NCBI GenBank assembly: GCA_002071085.1
Contig: MWEM01000001.1
Coordinates: 1 to 64,000 of the forward strand
Length of the DNA: 64,000 nucleotides
Source: Thermotogota bacterium ADurb.Bin062
GTDB taxonomy: Bacteria; Thermotogota; Thermotogae; MWEM01
Reading direction: 5' to 3'
The notes beneath the pieces were generated by a model, which did no database searches, had not been told where the DNA came from, and saw only the letters and a list, made by a program, of their open reading frames with translations. The position numbers were made by a program, and so were the translations under genes. This document shows positions 34,776 through 42,969 of this stretch, piece after piece; within the stretch, counting starts at the first letter, position 1; the number at the start of each line of letters is the position of its first letter.

Positions 34776-35029
34776 CCCTGGCGCCAAACGTCTCCTCTCG
34801 CAAAGAGGGTATCTTAACGGGGAGAGGATTATAAACGACCTCCCGCTTAGATTGTGGCGCTGGCCTTTAGTAGGCGTGAGGGCGGAGCTTGGTTCGTAGC
34901 GCGCTAACTTCGGACTGACACGCGCTCCTACCAACGCACCTTCAGAATTGAAACATATTTATGCTATGCTTTCTTTGAGGAGTGAAGAGACTAAATTATC
35001 CATACACCGACCTATGAGGAGAGAAGACG
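34776..35029 (+). other. Intergenic region before the carboxyltransferase gene
   Basis: No gene. A possible promoter has -35 TTCAGA, 18 bp, -10 TATGCT ending near 34974. Upstream, a G- and C-rich stretch (about 34850-34935) carries TAGGCGTGAGGGCGGAGC and CTGACACGCGCTCCTACC. It looks like a separate repeat or inactive structure and does not fold as a tRNA. Confidence 0.3.
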
Positions 35030-36430
35030 ATGAGAGATGTGTACTTTGTCGATACGACCTTAAGAGACGCGCATCAGTCTTTGTTGGCCACTCGGATGAG
35101 CACAGAAGAGATGCTTCCGATCCTGAAGACCATCGACCAAACTGGCTACCAATCCCTGGAAGTATGGGGTGGGGCGACCTTTGACAGCTGCTTACGCTTT
35201 TTGGGCGAAGACCCTTGGGAGCGACTCCGAACCATACGAAAAAACATCAAACGCACCGAACTTCAGATGCTGCTCCGAGGGCAGAACATCGTGGGTTACA
35301 AAAACTACGCGGACGACGTCTTGGAACTGTTCGTGAAGCGGGCGATCAAGAACGGTTTGGATCGCATCCGAACCTTCGACGCGCTCAATGACCTAAGAAA
35401 CTTGGAAAAGTCTATCGCGTACACCCAAAAGTACAAGGGGCATATCCAAGTGGGTATCTGTTTTACAACCAGCCCCGTCCATACGTTGGAATACTATTCT
35501 TCTCTGGTCGACCGCATACTGACGTACGAACCGAACTCGATCTGTATCAAGGATATGGCCGGATTGCTGACTCCCAAGATATCCTACGACCTCGTCAAGA
35601 TGATCAAATCCAAAAAAGATATCCCCGTGGAAATGCATACACACTGCACAGTGGGAACCGGCGAACTCAGCTATCTTTCGGCATTCGAGGCGGGGGCTGA
35701 CCTGTTCGACACGGCCTGTTCCTCTATGTCCGGGGCGTCCTCTCAGCCAGCCGTGGAGAGCTTCTATTATAGCTTCAAAGAATACCCGCAGACCCGTTGC
35801 CACTTAAATCCCGAACACTTTCTGGAGATATCCGATTACTTCGAGACCGTACGCCAAAAACACGCCACCGACGACGTCAACATCAAGCACACCGATCTGA
35901 GGGTGCTCTCGTCCCAGGTCCCGGGTGGTATGCTCTCCAACCTCTATAGCCAGTTAAAAAAGCAAAACTCGATGCATCGCTTAAACGATGTGATGGCGGA
36001 GATTCCCTCGGTGCGCAAAGACCTCGGGTATCCCCCGCTCGTCACCCCGACCAGTCAGATCGTGGGCGTACAGGCGGTACTGAACGTGTTGACGGGAAAA
36101 CGGTACTCACGGATCACGAAAGAGACGGAGCAGTATGTGAAAGGCCACTACGGAAAACCGCCGGCTGACATCGATCCCGACCTAAAACGCGTGATCGTCA
36201 AAGACCCTTCCGAGGTGATCGACTGTCGACCCGCCGACCTGATACCGCCCCAATTGCCGGAGCTGCGCAAGATGTTGGGGTCTTTCGTGGAAAAAGAAGA
36301 AGAGCTGCTCAGCATCGCCTTGTTCGGAGACTTGGCACTGAACTTTTTGAAAGAGAAGTACTACGGACGCATCGGTATAGACGAGTCGATCGCGGACACA
36401 GTCGAGAATGGCGTCTACCCGGCCGTGTGA
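35030..36430 (+). CDS. Biotin-dependent carboxyltransferase subunit (oxaloacetate decarboxylase alpha / pyruvate carboxylase B type) without biotin domain
   Basis: Carboxyltransferase of 466 residues. It interconverts oxaloacetate and pyruvate, passing CO2 to or from biotin. The TIM barrel starts with FVDTTLRDAHQSLLATRM. The carbamylated-lysine motif SICIKDMAGLLTP and the metal ligands in MHTHCTVG follow, and the C-terminal funnel domain is complete. The protein stops before the biotinyl domain that full-length OadA proteins carry (no EAMKM). A separate biotin carrier and, for a sodium pump, membrane subunits must therefore be encoded elsewhere. The ATG follows GAGGAGAGAAGACG. It ends at the terminator at 36495. 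Transcarboxylase 5S-type function is an equally good reading. Confidence 0.88.
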   Translation: MRDVYFVDTTLRDAHQSLLATRMSTEEMLPILKTIDQTGYQSLEVWGGATFDSCLRFLGEDPWERLRTIRKNIKRTELQMLLRGQNIVGYKNYADDVLELFVKRAIKNGLDRIRTFDALNDLRNLEKSIAYTQKYKGHIQVGICFTTSPVHTLEYYSSLVDRILTYEPNSICIKDMAGLLTPKISYDLVKMIKSKKDIPVEMHTHCTVGTGELSYLSAFEAGADLFDTACSSMSGASSQPAVESFYYSFKEYPQTRCHLNPEHFLEISDYFETVRQKHATDDVNIKHTDLRVLSSQVPGGMLSNLYSQLKKQNSMHRLNDVMAEIPSVRKDLGYPPLVTPTSQIVGVQAVLNVLTGKRYSRITKETEQYVKGHYGKPPADIDPDLKRVIVKDPSEVIDCRPADLIPPQLPELRKMLGSFVEKEEELLSIALFGDLALNFLKEKYYGRIGIDESIADTVENGVYPAV

Positions 36431-36494
36431 TAGCGGAGCCCACCGTCGACGATGGCCCAACGACTGATTCTGATCACATAAGGGCGCCTGCACA

Positions 36495-36527
36495 GAAAAA
36501 AAGAACCCGATATGGGTTCTTTTTTTG
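36495..36527. terminator. Bidirectional rho-independent terminator
   Basis: AAAAAAAGAACCC, 5-base loop, GGGTTCTTTTTTT. It closes the carboxyltransferase gene on the plus strand and the speD-speE operon on the minus strand. Confidence 0.93.
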
Positions 36528-36549
36528 TTGAGGATAAGGGCTGGGCGGA

Positions 36550-37425
36550 TCAGGCCAAATAGTCGGACAGGAAGGGCGGAATCTGAAAGGCGGCGTGATG
36601 GACGTCAGCCGTATAATAGCGCAAATGAGGGGGGATTCGCCGCATCTTTTCCGGGGACAGCCGGTAAAAGTCTGGCGCGCTCTGTCCTTCTTCCGAACGA
36701 TAGCCGATGCTATAAGTCCAGAACCCGGACGGGTATTGCGGACTGAATCCGAGGTAGACGCCCGCGGTTGGAAACGCCCCTGCGATACGGCGGTAAGCCG
36801 TTCGCATCCATTCGCGGTCATAGATCGGATTCTCCGTTTGGGCCACACAGACGCCTTTGGGCAGGAGTCGATCTCGGCACAGCGCGTAGAAGGATTCTGT
36901 GAACAAATTGCCGCCTTCGCCTGCCGTCGGATCGGTGGAATCGATGATGATCACATCCCAAGTTTGAGGAGACCCTTTCAGATACTCCGCTCCGTCCGCA
37001 AAGACGCAGGAAAGGCGTTCGTCGGAGAAGGCGTGGCTCAAGGTCGGCAGATAGGTCTTAGCCGCTTCCACGACCTCCCGGTCGACTTCGCACAGGACGA
37101 CCCTTTCCACGGAGGGATGCCTGAGCACCTCTCGTACGGTTCCGCCGTCTCCTCCTCCGATCACGAGCACTTGCTTCGGCCGTTCACAGATCATCATCGG
37201 CACGTGCGCGATCATCTCGTGATACATGAACTCCCAACGCTCCATCGTTTGCACGATGCCGTCCAAGGCGAAGACACGCCCGTGCGAGGGCGTGTCGAAA
37301 ATATCGATCTTCTGAAAACGGGTGGTCTGAGAGTGGACCCAACGCAATACGGTCAACTCCAAAAAACATTTCTTATCGTGGTAGACCTCTCGGAAATAGA
37401 ACGGGCTTTTTTCGCTTAGGTTCAT
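36550..37425 (-). CDS. speE: Spermidine synthase (polyamine aminopropyltransferase)
   Basis: Enzyme of 291 residues that transfers the aminopropyl group of decarboxylated SAM to putrescine or another diamine. Motifs: VLVIGGGDGGTVREVLRH for dcSAM binding, CEVDREVVEAA, and the catalytic aspartate region IIIDSTDPTAGEG. It has the N-terminal beta domain (SQTTRFQKIDIFDTPSHGRV). The ATG 37425 follows GGAGGG; the frame extends further upstream only into speD. It lies 67 bp after speD and ends before the shared terminator, forming the last gene of the polyamine operon. Thermophile homologues often accept longer amines such as agmatine or cadaverine derivatives. Confidence 0.94.
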   Translation of the reverse strand: MNLSEKSPFYFREVYHDKKCFLELTVLRWVHSQTTRFQKIDIFDTPSHGRVFALDGIVQTMERWEFMYHEMIAHVPMMICERPKQVLVIGGGDGGTVREVLRHPSVERVVLCEVDREVVEAAKTYLPTLSHAFSDERLSCVFADGAEYLKGSPQTWDVIIIDSTDPTAGEGGNLFTESFYALCRDRLLPKGVCVAQTENPIYDREWMRTAYRRIAGAFPTAGVYLGFSPQYPSGFWTYSIGYRSEEGQSAPDFYRLSPEKMRRIPPHLRYYTADVHHAAFQIPPFLSDYLA

Positions 37426-37492
37426 GTGAAACCCTCCAGTCTCTGTTTTATTCGAGTGTTTGGGCCAGAAATAAGGCGGTTTGAAGACGATA

Positions 37493-37894
37493 TCAAGCCG
37501 TGGCTTCAACCGCCTTATAGGATGCCCCTTCCGAGATGCCCAGAGCTTTGTAGTTCCCTCTTTGGTACTCGTCGATCAGAAAGCGTTGCGCCCCAAAGGC
37601 CTTCTTCAAAAAATCGAAAGCGACCCAAGGGTCCACGTGATCGCCGCAAGTGAAGACGTCGACTGCCGCGTACCCATATTCCGGCCAAGTGTGGATCGAC
37701 AGATGCGACTCTGAAATAACTACAACGCCACTGATTCCATAAGGAGAGAACTGGTGAAAACTCGAATCGACGATACAGGCGCCGGCGACCAACGCCGCGC
37801 TTTTCATTCTTTCCTCGACCTTGTGGACATCATTCAAGGTCTCGGCGTCGCAATCATAGAATTCGGCTATTAAGTGTTTCCCCAAGGCTTTCAT
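37493..37894 (-). CDS. speD: S-adenosylmethionine decarboxylase proenzyme
   Basis: Pyruvoyl enzyme of 133 residues of the short bacterial/archaeal class. The self-cleavage site is E62-S63 in [15 protein letters not shown]63 becoming the pyruvoyl group. H68 and C83 (FTCG) are the conserved processing and catalytic residues. The stretch is very like that of Thermotoga SpeD. The ATG 37894 follows AAAGGAG; TTG 37903 is possible but overlaps that site. It makes decarboxylated SAM for the adjacent speE. Its upstream neighbour, 24 bp away, is a probable operon regulator. Confidence 0.94.
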   Translation of the reverse strand: MKALGKHLIAEFYDCDAETLNDVHKVEERMKSAALVAGACIVDSSFHQFSPYGISGVVVISESHLSIHTWPEYGYAAVDVFTCGDHVDPWVAFDFLKKAFGAQRFLIDEYQRGNYKALGISEGASYKAVEATA

Positions 37895-37918
37895 GGGTAT
37901 CAACTCCTTTCTGATAGG

Positions 37919-38452
37919 CTAATCTATTTTTATCCAGAGAAACTTGGCTTTGACCGTTGGATCTTGATTCATAACGCTGTGTTTCTTGTCGGCGCGGTAA
38001 TAAAAGGAGTCTCCTTTTTCACACTGGTAATCCACGCCGTCTAGGATGAGGTGGATCGTTCCAGCCAAAACGTACCCAAACTCGTCGCCGGAGTGGTAGT
38101 CCTCCTCGTCTGTTTTACTCCCGGGTTTCAGCGTCACCAGCAACGCGTCGATCTTTTTATTTTCAACCTCGTTCATCAATAAGGTGGTCTGCACTCCCAC
38201 CGGCTGGTCGTACAAGGGGACCTCTTCCGATTTCCGATAGATGACCTTCTCTTCCTCCTCTTCGGAAAAGAAGGCTTGGAGCGTCGAACCGACCGCTTTC
38301 AAAATACGTTCAAGGTTGTCCAGTGTCGGCGATGTCTTGTCTGTCTCCACTTGCGAGATGAAACTCCTCGCTAAATCTGCCCGTATGGCCACCTCTTCTT
38401 GCGTCAGATCAAGGGCCATCCGAAGTTTTCTGAGTTTTTCGCCGTAGGTCAT
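37919..38452 (-). CDS. XRE-family regulator with C-terminal cupin domain (PuuR-like)
   Basis: Regulator of 177 residues. N-terminal helix-turn-helix (LTQEEVAIRADLARSFISQV, residues 17-36) and, after a Glu-rich linker (EEEEEK), a cupin domain of about 90 residues with SGDEFGYVLAGTIHLIL and KGDSFYYRADKKHSV. Relatives such as PuuR sense polyamines or related metabolites through the cupin. It is the first gene of the operon with speD and speE, strongly suggesting feedback control of polyamine synthesis. The inverted repeat at 38481-38499 overlaps its own transcription start. Confidence 0.9.
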   Translation of the reverse strand: MTYGEKLRKLRMALDLTQEEVAIRADLARSFISQVETDKTSPTLDNLERILKAVGSTLQAFFSEEEEEKVIYRKSEEVPLYDQPVGVQTTLLMNEVENKKIDALLVTLKPGSKTDEEDYHSGDEFGYVLAGTIHLILDGVDYQCEKGDSFYYRADKKHSVMNQDPTVKAKFLWIKID

Positions 38453-38478
38453 CAGAACTCCCTTCTTGTGCCTTTAAA

Positions 38479-38533
38479 TGACGAAGTCTGTCACTTCGTA
38501 CGACATTATACCATATATGACGTACTTTGTCAA
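38479..38533 (-). promoter_or_regulatory. Promoter and probable operator of the polyamine operon
   Basis: On the minus strand TTGACA (38533-38528), 17 bp, TATAAT (38510-38505): a perfect promoter. A perfect 7-bp inverted repeat ACGAAGT-5-ACTTCGT (38481-38499) covers the transcription start. A second dyad, TGAC-7-GTCA (38518-38532), covers the -35 and spacer. Both share GTAC/GAAGT-type half-sites, as expected for a dimeric XRE regulator binding two sites. Confidence 0.8.
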
Positions 38534-38671
38534 ATAAATAGACAGAGTCGACGAAGAAACCACCGAGTTCGTCCGTCCCCGCATTTTGGGGGAATTTGCA
38601 GAGAAAAAAGAAAAGGAAAAGGGGGGGAAGCTGTAGAAAGATGGGTTAGAGAACCGAAAGGAGAGGGAACG

Positions 38672-39079
38672 ATGGCGGGATTGTACAACACGAACTTCAC
38701 GACTCTACCGCTGGCGATGGATGTGGCCAGTTTGCGGAACGAAGTATACGCCCACAATATCGCCAACGCCGAAACCCCCGGGTATAAGCGGCGGGAGGTC
38801 TCTTTCGAGGATAGCTTCAAAAAGGCGCTGGCCGGCGATGAGCTTCGCCTTAAAACCTCCCGTGTGAGGCACATCCCGAACTATCCGGTCTCCCTCGACG
38901 GAGTCGAGCCCGACCTCACGCGCATTAAAAATACCGTCATCACCAACGATGGCAACAACGTGGATATCGACAAAGAAATGGCCGCTTTGTCCGCGAATAC
39001 GCTCCGATACCAGACCTTAACCCGGCTCATGGATTTGAACATCGTCAGGTATAATATCGTGTTGAAGGGAACCCGCTAA
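38672..39079 (+). CDS. flgB: Flagellar basal-body rod protein FlgB
   Basis: Proximal rod subunit, 135 residues, exported through the flagellar type III apparatus. The diagnostic N-terminal motif HNIANAETPGYKRREVSFED and the C-terminal amphipathic helix (LRYQTLTRLMDLNIVRYNIV) are present. ATG 38672 follows AAAGGAGAGGG. First gene of a seven-gene flagellar operon running to 42900. Its stop codon shares one base with the flgC start. No convincing promoter could be seen between 38540 and 38660, so control may be by an unfamiliar sigma factor or a distant promoter. Confidence 0.95.
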   Translation: MAGLYNTNFTTLPLAMDVASLRNEVYAHNIANAETPGYKRREVSFEDSFKKALAGDELRLKTSRVRHIPNYPVSLDGVEPDLTRIKNTVITNDGNNVDIDKEMAALSANTLRYQTLTRLMDLNIVRYNIVLKGTR

Positions 39080-39531
39080 TGCTGGACGTTTTTCGAACCC
39101 TTAACATCAGCGCGTCCGGCTTAACCGCTCAAAGGGCGCGTTTGGACGTCATCGCGAGCAACATTGCGAACGCGGAAACTACCCGTTCCGATGAAGGTGG
39201 TCCGTATCGAAGGAAGACGGTCGTGTTTAGGGAAGTCTACGAATCCGCGATACACGACGCCGGCTATCGCAACGTGCGAGCGCAGACCGACGCGATGCGG
39301 GGGGTCGAGATCGCCGCGATAGAAGCGGACAAGCGCCCCTTTCGATGGATATACGATCCTTCACATCCCGATGCGAATGAGGAAGGGTACGTCCAGATGC
39401 CGAATGTGAACGTCCTACGCGAAATGGTGGATTTAATCAACGCCCAACGTTCCTACGAGGCGAACGTGACGGCGCTGAATGCGACAAAATCATTTGTTAA
39501 CGCTGCCTTACAGATAGGGAAGGGTGGTTAA
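39079..39531 (+). CDS. flgC: Flagellar basal-body rod protein FlgC
   Basis: Rod subunit of 150 residues. It has the N-terminal ASNIANAETTRSDEGGPYRR motif and the C-terminal MPNVNVLREMVDLINAQRSY motif, the two terminal helices that interlock in the rod. ATG 39079 overlaps the flgB stop (TAATG) and is followed 2 bp later by fliE, the usual gene order. Confidence 0.95.
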   Translation: MLDVFRTLNISASGLTAQRARLDVIASNIANAETTRSDEGGPYRRKTVVFREVYESAIHDAGYRNVRAQTDAMRGVEIAAIEADKRPFRWIYDPSHPDANEEGYVQMPNVNVLREMVDLINAQRSYEANVTALNATKSFVNAALQIGKGG

Positions 39532-39533
39532 AC

Positions 39534-39860
39534 ATGGCGCAATCGATGGACCCCATAGGTAAGATAGGAAGCGCGAACCCGATACAGAGGGTGTCCCGGG
39601 TCGGACAAACGCCGCGACAAGCGGAAAAGTCCGAAATAGAGCCGGACTTTATGAAAATTCTACAGCAGGCTCTCGAAGAAACGAACGCGGACCAGTACGA
39701 AGCGGAACGCGCGGCCGATGAGTTTGCGGCCGGAAGGCTCAGCAACATCCACGATGTGCTGATTTCGGCGGAAAAAGCGGCCATGTCCTTACGCTTGACT
39801 CTCGAAGTCCGCAACAAGATCGTCGACGCTTACCGCGAGATTATGCGCATGCAGTTGTGA
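39534..39860 (+). CDS. fliE: Flagellar hook-basal body protein FliE
   Basis: Adapter between the MS ring and the rod, 108 residues. The C-terminal half carries the family pattern NIHDVLISAEKAAMSLRLTLEVRNKIVDAYREIMRMQL. The N-terminal 30 residues are polar and variable. It overlaps the flgA start by 4 bp (GTGA). Confidence 0.93.
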   Translation: MAQSMDPIGKIGSANPIQRVSRVGQTPRQAEKSEIEPDFMKILQQALEETNADQYEAERAADEFAAGRLSNIHDVLISAEKAAMSLRLTLEVRNKIVDAYREIMRMQL

Positions 39861-40900
39861 TCCCTCCTTCGAGCCATAATCGCTGCCGGTTCTGCGGCTT
39901 CCTCTTGTTGCTGGTGTTGTGGGCCGGCCTTTTCGCCAGCGACGTAAAGCCCCTCATACTCCTACCTTACGATCAAAGCCGGATTTACTTCGCCGATTTC
40001 TTCGACATAGAAAGCATTCCGAGTCCGGAGCTCTCCGAAAAACTCCGGACTATCGTGTTTGGGTTCGCCCCCTTGCCGGGTAAGACGCTGGTTTTTCAAT
40101 CCGATTACCTCCGCGCGAAGATCGCGCTCTACTTTCCCGAGATCGAACCGATCATACGATCGGAGACGATCACGGTCTCGAGAGGTCTGACCCCGACGTC
40201 TTCGTCCTGGGGAGCCGCGCCCCCTTTGACTGGGGCGACCGAAACTGTGGACATCCCTGCCGAGACGTTCTTAAGCCCGAATGAATGGAAGAGCCGACTC
40301 GAGACGCTCACGCTGGCTTTCCTGTCGGAGACTTGGTCGGTTGCGATTCCGCCGGAGGCTTTTCATCTGGAATTGGCGATAGAGCCACCCTCTGTCTTCT
40401 CCGATAGACCCTGGGACCTCACCTTCACGAAATTCGGCAAGAGCGAGTACTTCGTCAAAATCGTCGCCGACTCGCCTGTGAATTCACCGGCCACACGCTG
40501 GACAGGGAAAGTGAAACCCATCTGGATTAGGAATTTAGCCACGGCTGGTAGAAATATCAGTTACAAGGAAAGTTTTTCATCCGACGCGGTGGTTTTCAAG
40601 CCTTTGAACTATTTTGACTACCGGGATCCGGTTGTGGAGGGCGTTTCCTTTCCGAAAGTGGCCAAGGCCTTCATTAAATCCGGCGCGGTGATAGAAGGCA
40701 CAATGATCGCGAATCCCCCGTACGTGAAGGCGGGGCAGGTGATCTTCGCGGTGGTGAGGATCGGCGGTGTGGAGGTCAAGGGCCTGGTGGAGGCTCTAAA
40801 GGACGCGCAAATCGGAGAGGTTATCCAAGCGAGGAATGTCGAAACCGGCGCCTTGCTGACCGGAATCGTCGAAGAAGGTCCCGTGTTACGGCTTCACTGA
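39857..40900 (+). CDS. flgA: Flagellar P-ring assembly chaperone FlgA-like
   Basis: Periplasmic protein of 347 residues with a signal peptide (about 1-28, hydrophobic core CGFLLLLVLWAGLFA). The C-terminal third is a SAF-type domain (VKAGQVIFAVVRIGGVEVKGLVEALKDAQIGEVIQARN, then GALLTGIVEEG), as in FlgA proteins that help FlgI form the P ring. It is longer than E. coli FlgA (about 220), like many non-proteobacterial versions. The GTG start overlaps the fliE stop. Placement just before flgH and flgI supports the call. Confidence 0.87.
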   Translation: MIPPSSHNRCRFCGFLLLLVLWAGLFASDVKPLILLPYDQSRIYFADFFDIESIPSPELSEKLRTIVFGFAPLPGKTLVFQSDYLRAKIALYFPEIEPIIRSETITVSRGLTPTSSSWGAAPPLTGATETVDIPAETFLSPNEWKSRLETLTLAFLSETWSVAIPPEAFHLELAIEPPSVFSDRPWDLTFTKFGKSEYFVKIVADSPVNSPATRWTGKVKPIWIRNLATAGRNISYKESFSSDAVVFKPLNYFDYRDPVVEGVSFPKVAKAFIKSGAVIEGTMIANPPYVKAGQVIFAVVRIGGVEVKGLVEALKDAQIGEVIQARNVETGALLTGIVEEGPVLRLH

Positions 40901-40914
40901 GAGCGGAGGTTCTA

Positions 40915-41529
40915 ATGAAGAAAATTGGCACTGTCGCGTTAATGTTGCTGTTGATTGCCCCTTGTTTCGGGTTTTCTCTCTGGTCCTCCTCGAACAATGA
41001 GAAGTTTCGCAATTTGTACAGCGACAACAAAGCGTTCAAAGTGGGGGATATCGTCACGATCCTCATCACGGAAACGGTGGATCTGTCTCAGAGCGATTCG
41101 ACCGAAAACAAGTCCAAAGGCCTGATCACGTCGACCTTATCTATTATAAAAAACATCAGCAATGTCGACCTCTTTAAATTCCTTCCATCCTCGGTGCCCG
41201 ACACCGGTTCCGCAGCCACCGCCAAAACGAACAACACCGCAGAGCAACAGATACGGGCGAAGATCGCTGCGGTCATCACCGAAATAGACGGATTCGGGAA
41301 CTTGACGTTGGAAGGGAAAAAAGAGGTGAAGGTGGGGCAAGATCGGCGGGAACTGATCATCCAGGGGGTCGTGAGGCCGGGGGATGTCTCCGCGAGCAAC
41401 ACGATCGACTCATTCAAGATCGCGAATGCGAAAATCTGGTACAACGGTGATGTTGTCTTCGTTCAGGATCCCTCCGAGCAAAGCTGGGTCAGCTACATCT
41501 TGTCGGGCTTATCCAAAATTATCTTTTAA
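40915..41529 (+). CDS. flgH: Flagellar L-ring protein FlgH
   Basis: Outer-membrane ring subunit of 204 residues. Family marks are the FKVGDIVTILITETVDLS segment, the FGNLTLEGKKEVKVG stretch, and the IQGVVRPGDVSASNTIDSFKIANAKI end region with YNGDV. A signal peptide is present (about 1-20), but the cysteine in LIAPCFGF is not in a convincing lipobox (proline at -1), so unlike E. coli FlgH it may not be a lipoprotein. ATG follows GCGGAGG. The gene implies that the cell has an outer membrane. Confidence 0.92.
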   Translation: MKKIGTVALMLLLIAPCFGFSLWSSSNNEKFRNLYSDNKAFKVGDIVTILITETVDLSQSDSTENKSKGLITSTLSIIKNISNVDLFKFLPSSVPDTGSAATAKTNNTAEQQIRAKIAAVITEIDGFGNLTLEGKKEVKVGQDRRELIIQGVVRPGDVSASNTIDSFKIANAKIWYNGDVVFVQDPSEQSWVSYILSGLSKIIF

Positions 41530-41544
41530 AGCGGGTGACAGAGG

Positions 41545-42555
41545 ATGAAAAAACCTTTCGCGTGTGTGGTTGTCCTGATGCTCGTCTCTCTATTGTCCTT
41601 CGGCGCTTTGGTGCGTTTGAAGGATATCGCGCGATTCCGCGGTGCGCGAGACAACCAGCTGTTTGGCGTCGGAGTCGTGATCGGGCTCAACGGCAGTGGA
41701 GACTCCGGAACCGTCCCTTCCACGCTGATCAGCAATATGCTGAAGAACTTCGGCATATCGATCTCGAACCAAGACTTAAAGTCCAAAAACGCGGCGATCG
41801 TGATCGTCACAGCCGATATTCCCCCCTACTTCAAACCGGGTATGCGATTGGACATTCAAATCTCTTCCATCGGAGACGCGAAGTCCCTGGCCAACGGCGT
41901 TCTTCTGCAAACTCCGTTGTACGGGGCCGATGGCGTCGTCTACGCGGTCTCGCAAGGTCAGATCAGCTTAGGTGGGGCAGACATCAAGGCGTCGATCAAC
42001 CTTCAACCGCGTTATACGGTCGTTGGCACTATCCCGGGCGGCGCTATCGTGGAAAAAGAAATCCCTATACAGATCGTCGACGCTAAATCCGTCAGCCTCC
42101 TACTCTCGAATCCGGACATCACGACGGCGGCTCGGGTCTCACAAGCGATCGACACGAAATTCGGAGAGCGCATCTCAAAAGCGATGGACGCCTCCACCAT
42201 CAAAGTGACAGTGCCCGACGTCTTTTTCGACGATGTGATCACCTTCTTATCCATCATCGAAGAGGTCGAGGTCATTCCGGATGTCGTCGCCAAGATCGTG
42301 GTCAACGAGCGAACCGGCACCGTCGTTATGGGAGGCGGCGTCCGTGTCGAAGATTTCACCGTGGCCTACGGAGGGTTTTATGTGACGATACGAAACGGGA
42401 AGTATACCGCCGGAGACAACCCCGGAGTGGACAGCTCCGTAGAAAACCTGGTCAGCGCGTTGAAATCTATCGGCGCGAAACCTCAGGATATCATCGGTAT
42501 CTTGCAGGCGATGAGCCAAGCGGGCGTGCTACACGCGCAAATTATTGTGATGTAA
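41545..42555 (+). CDS. flgI: Flagellar P-ring protein FlgI
   Basis: Periplasmic ring subunit of 336 residues, slightly shorter than the E. coli protein (365). Signal peptide about 1-20. Typical motifs: RLKDIARFRGARDNQLFGVGVVIGLNGSGDS, NMLKNFGI, KNAAIVIVTADIPP, the GTIPGGAIVEKEIP block and the C-terminal LKSIGAKPQDIIGILQAM. The ATG is 15 bp after flgH and follows CAGAGG. Confidence 0.95.
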   Translation: MKKPFACVVVLMLVSLLSFGALVRLKDIARFRGARDNQLFGVGVVIGLNGSGDSGTVPSTLISNMLKNFGISISNQDLKSKNAAIVIVTADIPPYFKPGMRLDIQISSIGDAKSLANGVLLQTPLYGADGVVYAVSQGQISLGGADIKASINLQPRYTVVGTIPGGAIVEKEIPIQIVDAKSVSLLLSNPDITTAARVSQAIDTKFGERISKAMDASTIKVTVPDVFFDDVITFLSIIEEVEVIPDVVAKIVVNERTGTVVMGGGVRVEDFTVAYGGFYVTIRNGKYTAGDNPGVDSSVENLVSALKSIGAKPQDIIGILQAMSQAGVLHAQIIVM

Positions 42556-42588
42556 GGGGTCCGCTCGTCGGAATTGAAAGGAATCGTT

Positions 42589-42900
42589 ATGAAAATTAAT
42601 AATTCTGTAATGGCAGTACAAAATAATGAGCGTATACTATGCGAGAAATCGAAAAAACCCAAGGACGATGAACTGAAAGAGGCCGTGAACGAATTTGTGT
42701 CGATCCTGTTATCACAGATTTTCAAGGATATGGATCGATCGATACCGAGAACCGGCCTTACCGAAGAGTCATATGGACAGAGCTGGTTTCGAGAGATGAT
42801 CTTGGACGAATACGCAAAAACCGCTTCTAAGCAAGCATTACGTTCATTAGGAGAGACCGTTTACAAGCAGATAGCTGGGGTGAAACAAAGAGGGTCTTAA
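42589..42900 (+). CDS. flgJ: Rod-binding protein, FlgJ N-terminal type
   Basis: Protein of 103 residues equal to the rod-binding half of FlgJ (VNEFVSILLSQIFKDMDRSI, then SYGQSWFREMILDEYAKTAS). The muramidase half is missing, as is common outside gamma-proteobacteria, so peptidoglycan cutting for rod growth must come from another enzyme. ATG 42589 follows GAAAGGAA. Last gene of the flagellar operon, ending at a terminator. Confidence 0.88.
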   Translation: MKINNSVMAVQNNERILCEKSKKPKDDELKEAVNEFVSILLSQIFKDMDRSIPRTGLTEESYGQSWFREMILDEYAKTASKQALRSLGETVYKQIAGVKQRGS

Positions 42901-42901
42901 A

Positions 42902-42968
42902 GTGCCGCGAGGGGTTCATTGTTCTGTTGGGGGGTTTTGTGAGGTAGGCTGCGGCACCCCCCTTTTTT
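42902..42968 (+). terminator. Terminator of the flagellar operon
   Basis: GTGCCGC (42902-42908) pairs with GCGGCAC (42951-42957), followed by CCCCC and TTTTTT. A G-run inside the loop (42929-42934) could alternatively pair with the C-run. It ends directly at the stop codon of the opposing lplA-like gene. Confidence 0.8.
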
Positions 42969-42969
42969 A

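Noticed and set aside
34850-34935. tRNA-like segment (GGTTCGTA resembling a T loop)
   Set aside because: No acceptor stem, D arm or anticodon stem can be formed around it on either strand.
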